The translations under genes and the position numbers were made by a program. 64,000 nt of DNA from Terripilifer ovatus (GTDB lineage Bacteria > Pseudomonadota > Alphaproteobacteria > Rhizobiales > Beijerinckiaceae): assembly GCA_029222685.1 (NCBI GenBank), contig JARHVB010000059.1, positions 205,545 to 269,544 of the forward strand. The letters run 5' to 3'. Positions 1-7,970 of this stretch are shown here, in pieces; position 1 is the stretch's first letter, and every line of letters begins with the position of its first letter. Below the pieces are notes generated by a model. It searched no databases and was not told the DNA's origin. It saw only the letters and a program-made list of their open reading frames with translations.

Positions 1-5
1 AGAGT

Positions 6-56
6 AGAGCATTTTCTTCGCGTGAACCGGTATCAACTTCGCTCGATAATGCTCTA
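6..56. repeat. Intergenic palindromic repeat, family A (partial copy)
   Basis: The arms agagcattttc and the near-complement ending in aatgctct enclose a gcgtgaaccgg core. Closely related copies lie at 32502-32602 and 37676-37778, and a diverged reverse copy lies at 22594-22685. The full element has two hairpins. Only the second hairpin is visible here, because the window starts inside or beside the element. Similar repeats are common between genes in Bradyrhizobium relatives (family knowledge). Confidence 0.7.
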
Positions 57-194
57 GCAGGCTGCTGAAAAAGGTTTTTGAACCTTGGAATTCAAACTTT
101 TTGATTCCTATCCGTTCACGGTTCGATTCCAGTCCGTACTCAATTTTTAGGCCCAAACAGACGGTCGATCCGACTTTTTCAGCAGCCTGCTAGA
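53..194. mobile_element. MITE-like element with 21-bp perfect terminal inverted repeats
   Basis: The left end (53-73) reads tctagcaggctgctgaaaaag, stated as tctagcaggc followed by tgctgaaaaag, and the right end (174-194) is its exact reverse complement. The element is about 142 bp long and has no coding capacity. The motif ctag occurs at both outer edges and could be a short target duplication. It sits directly against the 3' end of repeat A, as if inserted at the ctag that ends that palindrome. Terminal repeats of this kind resemble transposon ends, possibly IS1182-like; that family assignment is uncertain. No transposase is visible in the window. Confidence 0.55.
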
Positions 195-204
195 AAATAG
201 TGCT

Positions 205-735
205 CTAAAAAACGGAATCGACTCGTCGCGCGCGGGTTCGCATCGTGTCCATACGCCCCAGTTGGCCGGCCCAGCTACGGAAATCCGGTCCGTCGGCGTT
301 CACCAACCTGTCTTTCGCCGCGGCGAGCCCGGCAACCGGCGCGAGGAACGGCAAAAATCTTTGCAAGGTCGTTTCCGGCCGTTCCAGCAGGCGCGACGCC
401 TTCAAGCTGGCGCTCCAGCCAAGATCGGATAGTTCCTCGTAAAAACCGCTCTCCGGCGCAAAGCCCGCCTGCAGGGTGAAGATTTTCGGCTCGCGTGCTT
501 TCTGCAGCGCCAGCCGCACCGTCCCGATCCAGGTTCCGGCCGTGACGAGTTCGCAGCCTGCATGGTCGGCGATGTGTTCGATATCGGTGGATTTCTCCAT
601 ACTCGCTAAGATCACATCCCGTATGACACCGGAAATGGCGCCCGGCACCAGCGCAGCAAGCGTCCGCGCCACAGCTTCGGAGGAGGGCGAAGCGTGAACA
701 TTGTCGCTTTGTGTCAAAACGATGATTGAAAACAT
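205..735 (-). CDS. Glycosyltransferase family 2-like protein, probably degenerate
   Basis: The 176-residue product begins MFSIIVLTQS, which resembles the first strand of GT-A glycosyltransferases. It has the spacing of a GT2 N-terminal domain (VVRTLAALVPG-like helix, then VIRDVILAS, then HIADHAGCELV). At the place where GT2 proteins carry an acidic ADGGS-type nucleotide-sugar motif this protein has ASMEKS, and no DxD motif is visible. Catalysis is therefore doubtful. An in-frame upstream Met at 783 would add 16 residues. The Met at 735 was preferred because the family fold starts there, although no clear ribosome binding site precedes it. The gene is divergent from the radical SAM gene. Substrate unknown. 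Confidence 0.6.
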   Translation of the reverse strand: MFSIIVLTQSDNVHASPSSEAVARTLAALVPGAISGVIRDVILASMEKSTDIEHIADHAGCELVTAGTWIGTVRLALQKAREPKIFTLQAGFAPESGFYEELSDLGWSASLKASRLLERPETTLQRFLPFLAPVAGLAAAKDRLVNADGPDFRSWAGQLGRMDTMRTRARRVDSVF

Positions 736-817
736 GGAGCCGTAAGTCGCGGGTTGCGGTGCAATAATCGGAGCCATCAACACATTTGTCCACAGCGCTG
801 TTGACGCCCTCGGCTAT

Positions 818-832
818 GTTCTCTATTTGTTC
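818..832 (+). promoter_or_regulatory. Candidate LexA (SOS) box GTTC-N7-GTTC
   Basis: The sequence gttctctatttgttc matches the alphaproteobacterial LexA operator pattern GTTC-N7-GTTC exactly. It lies 33 bp before the preferred start of the SPL-type radical SAM gene and between two divergent genes. About two such matches are expected by chance on both strands of a 64-kb window, so position is the main support. Confidence 0.5.
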
Positions 833-865
833 TTATGGGGACAGGACGAGTTGCGGAGCATACCG

Positions 866-2098
866 ATGCAGACGACCCAGAAGGCGGCCGAGAAGGATGC
901 GCCCGTCAGCCCCCGCGCCGCCGCCGGCCGGCGCGCCATTGCCAACCGTGGCGTTACAAATCTCGCCGCGCGGATCGAATCCGGCGCCCCTGACGGCATC
1001 GAGACCCTGGCCGCCGACACGGTTGTCGGTTTTGTCGCGACGGACCGTCGCCGTGGCCGCGGCGCAATCAGCAATGCCAGCGGCCGGTTCGAAAAACAGG
1101 TCCGGGTCGAAGAGGACGACGGCTGGGACGGTCTTGCCGAACTTGAGGCTTTCCGCACCCAGGTCTCCTACGAAAAGCCGCGCACGATCATTGCCCGCAA
1201 CGATTCGCCCGATATCTCGTTCGACCGGTCGATCAATCCCTACCGCGGCTGCGAGCACGGCTGCGTCTATTGTTTCGCCCGGCCGACCCACGCCTATATG
1301 GGCCTGTCGCCGGGACTCGATTTCGAGACACGGCTGTTCGTCAAGGAAGGCGCGGCGCAGGCGCTGGAACGGGAATTGAGCGCCTCCGGCTATCAGCCCA
1401 AAACCATCGCCATCGGCACCAATACCGACCCGTATCAGCCGATCGAACGCCAGCACCGCAACATGCGGCAGATTCTGGAAGTGCTGTCGCGCGCCAATCA
1501 TCCCGTCGGCATCGTCACCAAATCGGCGCTGGTGACGCGTGATATCGATATTCTGGCGCCCATGGCCGAGAAGGGCCTCGCCAAGGTCGCCCTGTCGGTC
1601 ACCAGTCTCGACGGCAAACTTTCGCGGCTGATGGAGCCGCGCGCAGCCCAGCCCGAGAAACGGCTTGAAACCCTGAGGATCCTGAGCGAGGCCGGCATTC
1701 CCACGACCGTCATGGTTGCGCCGATCATTCCGGCGATCAACGACCACGAGATCGAGGCGATCCTGGAGCGGGCCTATGCCGCCGGCGCGCGCAACGCGGG
1801 CTATGTCATGCTGCGCCTGCCGCTCGAGGTCGAAAGCATTTTCAGCGAATGGCTGGTGACGCATTTTCCCGGCAAATACCGCCATGTCATGTCGCTGGTT
1901 CGCGGCATGCGCGACGGCAAGGCTTATGATTCAACCTTCGGCAAGCGCATGACGGGCTCCGGTCCCTATGCCTGGCTGACCGGCCGCCGCTTCGAGATGG
2001 CGTCCAGCAAGTGCGGCTTCAACAAGGCGCGCAGCAAGTTGCGCTGCGACCTGTTTCAGCGGCCGGCACGGCAGAACGAACAGCTCATGCTGTTGTAA
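866..2098 (+). CDS. PA0069-family (SPL-like) radical SAM protein
   Basis: The 410-residue protein carries the radical SAM iron-sulfur motif CEHGCVYC (Cys129, Cys133, Cys136) directly after NPYRG. It is followed by FARPTHAYMG and the GTNTDPYQP segment typical of the spore-photoproduct-lyase-like family Rv2578c/PA0069. Members bind a 4Fe-4S cluster and S-adenosylmethionine; the substrate of this subfamily is not established. The ATG at 866 is preferred because GGAG stands about seven bases upstream. An in-frame TTG at 827 would overlap the LexA-like box. The stop codon touches the stop of the converging gene on the other strand. Confidence 0.9.
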   Translation: MQTTQKAAEKDAPVSPRAAAGRRAIANRGVTNLAARIESGAPDGIETLAADTVVGFVATDRRRGRGAISNASGRFEKQVRVEEDDGWDGLAELEAFRTQVSYEKPRTIIARNDSPDISFDRSINPYRGCEHGCVYCFARPTHAYMGLSPGLDFETRLFVKEGAAQALERELSASGYQPKTIAIGTNTDPYQPIERQHRNMRQILEVLSRANHPVGIVTKSALVTRDIDILAPMAEKGLAKVALSVTSLDGKLSRLMEPRAAQPEKRLETLRILSEAGIPTTVMVAPIIPAINDHEIEAILERAYAAGARNAGYVMLRLPLEVESIFSEWLVTHFPGKYRHVMSLVRGMRDGKAYDSTFGKRMTGSGPYAWLTGRRFEMASSKCGFNKARSKLRCDLFQRPARQNEQLMLL

Positions 2099-2596
2099 TC
2101 AGATTTTGATCAGGCCGTAGCGGGCGGCGAGATAGGCGCCGACCAGCACGATCAGGGTCAGACCGAACCACAGTAGCGGTTGGTTGACTGCGCCGCTTTG
2201 GGCGGTGCGGACCCCGCCCAGGCTGAAGCCCTGGTTCGACGGGCTGGCGCTGACTTCCGGTCCGCGTCCGTCGAGGGTCGCCTGCGCCAGATGGCGGTAG
2301 GTGGCGAGGCGGCGAGGCGTCGATTCGCCAATGATATAGGAGGTCAGTTCGGCATCGTTCGGCTCGCGCGCCTTGCTTTTGGTGAAGGCGACGAGCCAAT
2401 CGTGCTTGTTCTGCTTGTAGATCGAATAGGCGACCAGGCCGACGATATCGGCGTCGCCGGTGACCAGGCTGCCGAAAACCGTGTTGCGCTCGGCCTCGCT
2501 GTCGGCGGCGGCTGCCGCTGCCGCGCGGCTCAGGTCGAAGCTTCCGGCTTCCGGCATTTTCGTTGTTGTGTCTAAGATGCCCCCGGCCTCGCTCAT
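2099..2596 (-). CDS. Hypothetical protein with one C-terminal membrane segment
   Basis: The product has 165 residues. The N-terminal part is Ala/Glu-rich, followed by a soluble segment with aromatic residues (IVGLVAYSIYKQNKHDW). A single hydrophobic stretch near residues 142-162 (LLWFGLTLIVLVGAYLAARY) is followed by only a few residues, so it looks tail-anchored with most of the chain in the cytoplasm. No enzymatic motif was recognised. Met at 2596 is preferred; a second Met lies six codons upstream. Its stop codon (2099-2101) abuts the stop of the radical SAM gene with no gap, so the two genes converge. Similar small membrane proteins occur next to rnhB in Bradyrhizobium relatives (recollection, not checked). 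Confidence 0.7.
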   Translation of the reverse strand: MSEAGGILDTTTKMPEAGSFDLSRAAAAAAADSEAERNTVFGSLVTGDADIVGLVAYSIYKQNKHDWLVAFTKSKAREPNDAELTSYIIGESTPRRLATYRHLAQATLDGRGPEVSASPSNQGFSLGGVRTAQSGAVNQPLLWFGLTLIVLVGAYLAARYGLIKI

Positions 2597-2695
2597 GGCT
2601 TGCTCCCGCAGCACGGATATTCCATTAAGGCATTCTTAATGAAATGCCGCGGCCGGCACAACGCTTCCGGGCCGCAAGCAGGAAATATGGTTTAA

Positions 2696-3409
2696 ATGGC
2701 CAAGCAGCCGAAGCCGCCGATGAAAAAGCCGTCTGCCGCCAATACTTCCGCTGCGAAGTCAAAGCCTCCTGCCGCCAAAAAGCCCGTCCCGTTGGTTTGG
2801 CAGGCGCCGCATTTTGACAATGAATCGCGCCTGCGGGGCAGCGGCTTGTGGCCGGTCGCCGGCATCGACGAGGCCGGCCGCGGGCCCCTGTGCGGCCCGG
2901 TCGTGGCGGCTGCCGTCATTCTTGATCCCGCCTGCATTCCGCCGGGCCTCGCCGATTCCAAACAATTGACTCCGCAGCAGCGTGAGACCGCGTTCGCCGC
3001 GATCATGGCCGACGCGATCGCTGTCGGCATTGGCTTTTCGCCGGCCGACGAAATCGACCGCATCAACATCCGCCAGGCCACCCATGCTGCGATGCGCCGC
3101 GCCCTGGCGGCGCTCGCCATCGCGCCGGTGATCGTGCTGATCGACGGCAACGACCAGCCCGCCGGCCTCACCTGCGCGGCCGAGACCCTGGTGAAAGGCG
3201 ATGCGATTTCCGTGTCGATCGCCGCGGCGTCGATTGTCGCCAAAGTGACACGCGATCGTCTGATGCATCGCATGTCGGCCTGGCATCCTGAATATGGATT
3301 TGCCGACCACGTCGGCTACGCGACGAAGCAGCATGTCGAAGCGATGGCGATCCACGGGCCTTGCGTCTTTCACCGGCGCAGTTTCGGCTCGTTGAAAGAG
3401 CTGATTTAG
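2696..3409 (+). CDS. rnhB: Ribonuclease HII
   Basis: RNase HII cleaves the RNA strand of RNA-DNA hybrids and starts the removal of misincorporated ribonucleotides. The family signature GIDEAGRGPLCGP (from residue 56) is present, with acidic catalytic residues Asp58, Glu59, Asp150 (in LIDGN) and probably Asp187 (in KVTRDR). The 237-residue protein has a Lys/Pro/Ala-rich N-terminal extension of about 45 residues that is absent from the enterobacterial enzyme. Its basic low-complexity character suggests a flexible nucleic-acid-binding tail. It lies upstream of ccrM on the same strand, an arrangement widespread in Rhizobiales. Confidence 0.96.
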   Translation: MAKQPKPPMKKPSAANTSAAKSKPPAAKKPVPLVWQAPHFDNESRLRGSGLWPVAGIDEAGRGPLCGPVVAAAVILDPACIPPGLADSKQLTPQQRETAFAAIMADAIAVGIGFSPADEIDRINIRQATHAAMRRALAALAIAPVIVLIDGNDQPAGLTCAAETLVKGDAISVSIAAASIVAKVTRDRLMHRMSAWHPEYGFADHVGYATKQHVEAMAIHGPCVFHRRSFGSLKELI

Positions 3410-3428
3410 AGCGTCGATCGCTGCCGGC

Positions 3429-3443
3429 GTAACGCTCTGTTAA
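3429..3443 (+). promoter_or_regulatory. Weak CtrA-like site upstream of ccrM
   Basis: The sequence gtaacgctctgttaa fits the CtrA consensus TTAA-N7-TTAA with one mismatch in the first half. It lies about 160 bp before ccrM, whose transcription is CtrA-dependent in Caulobacter. One-mismatch sites are frequent by chance, so support is mostly positional. The rest of the 192-bp gap contains AT-rich stretches but no GANTC site. Confidence 0.25.
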
Positions 3444-3601
3444 GCACGCCGTGCAGGTGGGCCTGATCCCTTAATAAATCAGCGCGCTTTTTAACAAAAA
3501 CGTTCGGAAAAAGGACACGTCCTTTTTACCCTCCCTAACCCGGTTTTTACTCACCGCGGGCATAGTCCGTCCTGTCAGTTGAGTAACCGGTAAGTGTCTC
3601 C

Positions 3602-4783
3602 ATGAGTATCGCACGTGCCGGGGTAGCCGGCTCGAAACCCCGGATCCAGGTCACGCGTACCGGGGTTTCGACGGCTCGGCTCCCCGCCGCGTCTGTCCGG
3701 CTTCCTTTGAATGAGATTCTCGTCGGCGATTGTGTCGCCGAACTTGGCAAGCTGCCGGCGGCGAGCGTCGATCTCGTCTTTGCCGATCCGCCCTACAATC
3801 TCCAGCTCGAAGGCGCCCTGTCGCGTCCGGACCAGAGCGTGGTAGACGCCGTCGACGACGACTGGGACAAGTTCGCCAGCTTTTCCGAATACGACCGCTT
3901 CACCCGCGATTGGCTCACCGCCGTGCGCCGCGTCATGAAGCCGGAAGCGACGATCTTCGTCATCGGCTCCTATCACAATATTTTTCGTGTCGGCACGATC
4001 CTGCAGGACATGGGCTTCTGGATCTTGAACGACATCGTCTGGCGTAAGGCCAACCCGATGCCGAATTTCCGCGGCCGCAGGTTCACCAATGCCCATGAGA
4101 CGATGATCTGGGCCGGCCGCAGCGCGCAGACCAAAGCCTACACCTTCAATTACGAGACATTGAAAGCCGGCAACAACGATTGCCAGGTGCGCTCCGACTG
4201 GTTCCTGCCGATCTGCACCGGTGCCGAGCGGCTGAAGGACGCGCAAGGGCGCAAGACGCATCCGACCCAGAAGCCCGAGGCGCTGCTGGCCCGCATCATC
4301 ATGTCGGCGTCGAAGCCCGGCGATGTGGTGCTTGATCCGTTCTTCGGCTCCGGCACCACCGGTGCCGTCGCCAAGAAACTCGGCCGCGATTTCATCGGCA
4401 CTGAGCGCGATGCCGTCTATGCGAAAGCCGCCCGTGCCCGCATCGCTGCCACGGAGCCGCTGCCCGATGATGCCGTCAACGCGCCGCCGGCCAAGCGCTC
4501 CGAACCGCGCGTCGCCTTCGCCAGCGTCGTCGAGGCGGGCTTTATCTCTGCGGGCGAAACGCTTGTCGACGACAAGCGCCGCTTCAAGGCGGTGGTGCGC
4601 GCCGACGGCTCGCTGTTGATGTCGGGCATCGTCGCCTCCATACACAAGGCCGGCGCTCTGGCGCAGGGACTTCCTGCCTGCAACGGCTGGGTGTTCTGGA
4701 ACGTCGAACGCAACGGCAAGCTCGTCTCGATCGACGACATGCGCGGCACCATCCGCGCCCAGATGAAGGAAGCGGCGGAATAA
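3602..4783 (+). CDS. ccrM: CcrM, cell-cycle adenine DNA methyltransferase (GANTC)
   Basis: This orphan methyltransferase methylates adenine in GANTC and makes methylation state a replication clock for transcription with GcrA. The catalytic motif DPPYNL (residues 62-67) precedes the SAM-binding motif FFGSGTTG (247-254), the order of beta-class enzymes. The C-terminal part, about residues 305-393 (GFISAGETL, then GWVFWNVERNGK), matches the extra domain that distinguishes CcrM from restriction-type HinfI relatives. The protein has 393 residues, roughly 35 more than Caulobacter CcrM, because of a basic N-terminal extension before LNEILVGDC. No internal Met allows a shorter start. No restriction enzyme gene lies nearby, consistent with an orphan role. 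Confidence 0.96.
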   Translation: MSIARAGVAGSKPRIQVTRTGVSTARLPAASVRLPLNEILVGDCVAELGKLPAASVDLVFADPPYNLQLEGALSRPDQSVVDAVDDDWDKFASFSEYDRFTRDWLTAVRRVMKPEATIFVIGSYHNIFRVGTILQDMGFWILNDIVWRKANPMPNFRGRRFTNAHETMIWAGRSAQTKAYTFNYETLKAGNNDCQVRSDWFLPICTGAERLKDAQGRKTHPTQKPEALLARIIMSASKPGDVVLDPFFGSGTTGAVAKKLGRDFIGTERDAVYAKAARARIAATEPLPDDAVNAPPAKRSEPRVAFASVVEAGFISAGETLVDDKRRFKAVVRADGSLLMSGIVASIHKAGALAQGLPACNGWVFWNVERNGKLVSIDDMRGTIRAQMKEAAE

Positions 4784-4798
4784 GCTTCGCCACGTCGC

Positions 4799-5860
4799 CT
4801 ATCTGTTCAGAAATGTCTTCGAACGTTCGCGCAATTCGCTCTGCGTTTGCGCCCACAGATCCGCAACGATGTCGGCGGCCGCACCCTTGCGCGCCAATTT
4901 GATCGCCTGACCGGCCCATAGCGACAGTACGTCGGGCGAGCCGGCCTTGGCGGCGGCGGCACGCAATTCCTGTGTCAGTGCGTTCTGGATCGGATAGGGC
5001 GGAATGACGTCTTCGACCGGCCGCATCGCCGCCATGAATTCATTGTCGATGCCGCGCGCGAAACGGCCCGAGATCGCCCGCGTCAAACGCGTCGGATCGT
5101 CCGGCGCGGTTTCGATGGCGCGCCGCCACGGCGCCGAAACGGTCGCCTCGTCGCTGAGCAGGAAGGCGCTGCCCAATTGTACCGCGTCGGCGCCGAGCAT
5201 CAGGGCGGCGGCTATGCCTTTGCCGTCCATGATCCCGCCCGCCGCGATCACCGGCAGATCGACCGCCTGCCTGATCGTCGGCACCAGGGCCATCGTGCCG
5301 ATGGCGGATTCGTCCACCGATTTTAAAAACGTACCGCGATGACCGCCGGCCTCGATGCCTTGGGCGCAGATCGCATCCGCGCCGATGTCGGCCCAGTGCC
5401 GCGCCTCGGTGACGCTGGTCGCCGTGCCGATGACATAAGTGCCGCGCGCCTTCAGCGCCTGAGCCTGATCGGCCCTCAGGCAGCCGAACGTGAACGAGGC
5501 TGCCGGTGGCGCGGCCTCGATGAGCGCCGCGAATTGCGGCGCGAACGCCTGCGCCCAGGAATTCGGGATCGATTGCGCCGGCAAACCATAGCGTTCGCGC
5601 CACAGCGCCAGCCGCGCCATGGCCTCGGCCACCATGGCCGGCGGCGGATCGACCGGATCGAGCACGAAGAGATTGACGGCGAAGGGCCGGTCCGTCGCGG
5701 CGCGAATGGCCTTGATGGTCTCGATGATCTGCTCGGCGCTGGAACCCGCTGCGGCAAAGGAGCCGAGCGCCCCGGTCTTCGACACGGCGACGGCGATCGT
5801 CTGGGTGGTCGCACCCAGCATCGGCGCCTGGATGATGGGAATGGCGAGCTGTTCGAACAT
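4799..5860 (-). CDS. Nitronate monooxygenase-like FMN protein
   Basis: This 353-residue TIM-barrel protein begins MFEQLAIPIIQAPMLG, the usual start of the 2-nitropropane dioxygenase/nitronate monooxygenase family. It contains IEAGGHRGTF and, further on, PVIAAGGIMDGKGI followed by GADAVQLGSAFL, the phosphate-binding part of the FMN site. Members oxidise alkyl nitronates with FMN and oxygen. An upstream Met at 5902 would add 14 arginine-rich residues that do not fit the family and was rejected. It converges on ccrM with a 15-bp gap. The physiological substrate here is unknown. Confidence 0.85.
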   Translation of the reverse strand: MFEQLAIPIIQAPMLGATTQTIAVAVSKTGALGSFAAAGSSAEQIIETIKAIRAATDRPFAVNLFVLDPVDPPPAMVAEAMARLALWRERYGLPAQSIPNSWAQAFAPQFAALIEAAPPAASFTFGCLRADQAQALKARGTYVIGTATSVTEARHWADIGADAICAQGIEAGGHRGTFLKSVDESAIGTMALVPTIRQAVDLPVIAAGGIMDGKGIAAALMLGADAVQLGSAFLLSDEATVSAPWRRAIETAPDDPTRLTRAISGRFARGIDNEFMAAMRPVEDVIPPYPIQNALTQELRAAAAKAGSPDVLSLWAGQAIKLARKGAAADIVADLWAQTQSELRERSKTFLNR

Positions 5861-6239
5861 GGCGGCTTTCCCGAAGCGCTGAGGGCCGGAACGACTGCGC
5901 AACTAAATGCCATGCGCCGGCGCGACGCAATTCGTCTTTATGCAATGGATGCGTGCGTCTTGCGTCGCATGGCGGCTATGTCTGCGATGCGACGTTCTGG
6001 GGATGCTTGACGATCGCCGCGCGTCGCGGCGGAATGAGCGCGTCATTCAACATTTGCATAGGCCGGTCCTATACTGACAACTGCTTCGATCGGCCGGCCT
6101 GCAATGCTCAGGCCCGATAACGGCTAAGGACGTTCGTCTGCATTTCGCCGGAATGGCTGGGCATTCTGAGCGCTGGCGGATAATTTACACCGGTGTCGTC
6201 TTCATGCACCCATATATCCGTCCGGATTCGGAGACGCTG
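5861..6239. other. Divergent intergenic region
   Basis: About 380 bp separate the nitronate monooxygenase and YceI genes. The only structure seen is a loose inverted repeat of gcgacgcaa and cttgcgtcgc near 5920-5970. No gene or recognised operator was found. Confidence 0.4.
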
Positions 6240-6821
6240 ATGGCAGGTATGGGAAAATTCGTCAGAAGGGCGGTGCTCGGTGTTGGCGCGCTGGTCGCGC
6301 TCTCCGCCACGGCTTCGGCTCAGGGAGCTGTTTCCGTCAGCCCGGCCAGTACGGCAGTGCGGGTCTCGGTCAATTCCTTTTTTCTCCCGGTGAAGGGAGG
6401 GTCGTTCAACGACGTCAGCGGCGCCATCACCGTCGATTTCGCCAGGCCTGAGCGCAGCCGTATCGCCGTCAAGGTCGATGCGCGCACGCTCGATGCCGGC
6501 GTCCCGCGCTATAATGCCTTCCTGCGCGGCGCATCCGTTTTCGATGTGGCGCGTTATCCCTCGATGACGTTCACCTCGACGCGCATGACCAGGATCGACG
6601 ACACCCATGCCCGCTTCGATGGGCTCCTGACCATGCGCGGCGTCACCCGGCCTTTGTCGGTCATCGCCACCGCCGTGCGCGATCCTGCAAATCCGCGCGG
6701 CCCGACGCGCTTCACCGCGCGCGGCCAATTGAACCGTCTTGAATTCGGCATCGACCGCGGCTATCCGCTCGTGACGGCCATGGTCGACTTCGTCCTCACC
6801 ACGCAGCCCTCCGCTGACTGA
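6240..6821 (+). CDS. YceI-family periplasmic protein
   Basis: The 193-residue product starts MAGMGKFVRRAVLG and continues with a hydrophobic stretch ending ATASAQG, a Sec-type signal peptide. The mature part shows the YceI lipocalin-like pattern: VSVNSFFLPVKGGSFNDVSG, then RIAVKVDARTLDAG, then FTSTRMTRID and the C-terminal FGIDRGYPLVTAMVDFVL. YceI proteins bind isoprenoid-like lipids such as polyprenyl chains. GGAG lies about ten bases before the chosen ATG; longer in-frame starts would bury the signal peptide. The gene ends 25 bp before tal on the same strand. Exact ligand unknown. Confidence 0.85.
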   Translation: MAGMGKFVRRAVLGVGALVALSATASAQGAVSVSPASTAVRVSVNSFFLPVKGGSFNDVSGAITVDFARPERSRIAVKVDARTLDAGVPRYNAFLRGASVFDVARYPSMTFTSTRMTRIDDTHARFDGLLTMRGVTRPLSVIATAVRDPANPRGPTRFTARGQLNRLEFGIDRGYPLVTAMVDFVLTTQPSAD

Positions 6822-6846
6822 AGCGGCATCTAGACAGGCGGAAAAC

Positions 6847-7800
6847 ATGACGTCGAAACTCGACCAGCTCAAGACCATGACGACGATCGTCGCCGATACC
6901 GGCGACATGGAAGCCATCCGCGCCTTCAAGCCGACGGATAGTACGACCAATCCAACGTTGATTCTCAAGGCGGCGCAGATGCCGGGCTATGCCCATATCG
7001 TCGAAGAGGCGATCGCCTGGGGCGCCAGGGGCAACAAGACGACGCGCGAAATCACCACCCGGCTCGCGGTCAGCTTCGGTACCGAATTGACCGGGATCGT
7101 TCCTGGCCGGGTGTCGACGGAGGTCGACGCGGATCTGTCGTTCGATACCGACGGTATGGTGAAGCAGGCCCGTGCCCTGATCGACGATTACAAATCGCGC
7201 GGCGTCGGGCGTGATCGCATCCTCGTCAAGCTTGCGTCCACCTGGGAAGGCATCCGCGCCTGCGAAATCCTGCAGCGCGACGGTATCGACTGCAACATGA
7301 CCCTGCTGTTCTCGCTGGTGCAGGCAGCCGCGAGCGCCGATGCGGGCGCTTTCCTGATCTCGCCCTTCGTCGGCCGCATCCTCGACTGGCACGTCAAGGC
7401 GACAGGCCAGAAGTACACCGCCGAGAACGATCCCGGCGTGCAGTCGGTGCGCGCCATCTATGCTTATTACAAGGCCCACGGCATTAAGACGGTGGTGATG
7501 GGCGCCTCGTTCCGCAATATCGGTGAGATCGAGGCGCTGGCCGGTTGCGACCGCCTGACCATTGCCCCTGCCTTACTGGAGGAATTGCAAAAAAATCAGG
7601 GCAAACTGGAGCGCAAGCTTGATCCGGCATCAAGCAAGGGCGCGCCGGCGCGCATGAAGCTCGATGAGAAGACGTTCCGCTACCAGCTCAACGAAGACCA
7701 GATGGCGACGGAGAAATTGTCGGATGGGATTCGGCTGTTCGCCAAGGACCTGCAGAGCCTGCGTGAGTTGGTGGATCGAAAAGTTAAAGCTGCCGCGTAG
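6847..7800 (+). CDS. tal: Transaldolase (TalB type)
   Basis: Transaldolase moves a dihydroxyacetone unit between sedoheptulose 7-phosphate and glyceraldehyde 3-phosphate in the non-oxidative pentose phosphate pathway. The 317-residue length fits the TalB subfamily. Visible signatures are VADTGDM (Asp17), DSTTNPTLIL, Glu92 and ILVKLASTWEG with the Schiff-base lysine at Lys128. The motif MGASFRN for phosphate binding is also present. It follows the YceI gene by 25 bp and converges with the phosphoglucomutase gene across a repeat that probably serves as terminator. Confidence 0.96.
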   Translation: MTSKLDQLKTMTTIVADTGDMEAIRAFKPTDSTTNPTLILKAAQMPGYAHIVEEAIAWGARGNKTTREITTRLAVSFGTELTGIVPGRVSTEVDADLSFDTDGMVKQARALIDDYKSRGVGRDRILVKLASTWEGIRACEILQRDGIDCNMTLLFSLVQAAASADAGAFLISPFVGRILDWHVKATGQKYTAENDPGVQSVRAIYAYYKAHGIKTVVMGASFRNIGEIEALAGCDRLTIAPALLEELQKNQGKLERKLDPASSKGAPARMKLDEKTFRYQLNEDQMATEKLSDGIRLFAKDLQSLRELVDRKVKAAA

Positions 7801-7819
7801 TGCGAGGCTGACGCCCGCG

Positions 7820-7957
7820 CCCTTCGAGACGCGCTCTTCGAGCGCTCCTCAGGATGAGGGCTGTTGGGAAAATTGTTGCGAGACAGTGCTTCTATAAGCG
7901 CATCCCAAACCCCTCATCCTGAGGAGCCTGCGCAGCAGGCGTCTCGAAGGACGAGGG
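7820..7957. repeat. Inverted repeat of family B between converging genes
   Basis: The left arm (7820-7869) contains cccttcgagacgc and ctcctcaggatgaggg. The right arm (7902-7957) is its imperfect reverse complement, with ccctcatcctgaggag and gcgtctcgaagg. Other family B pieces lie at 50516-50567 and 57936-58173. The long hairpin separates tal from the converging gene and could stop transcription from both sides. Confidence 0.75.
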
Positions 7958-7970
7958 GAGGGACGTAATC

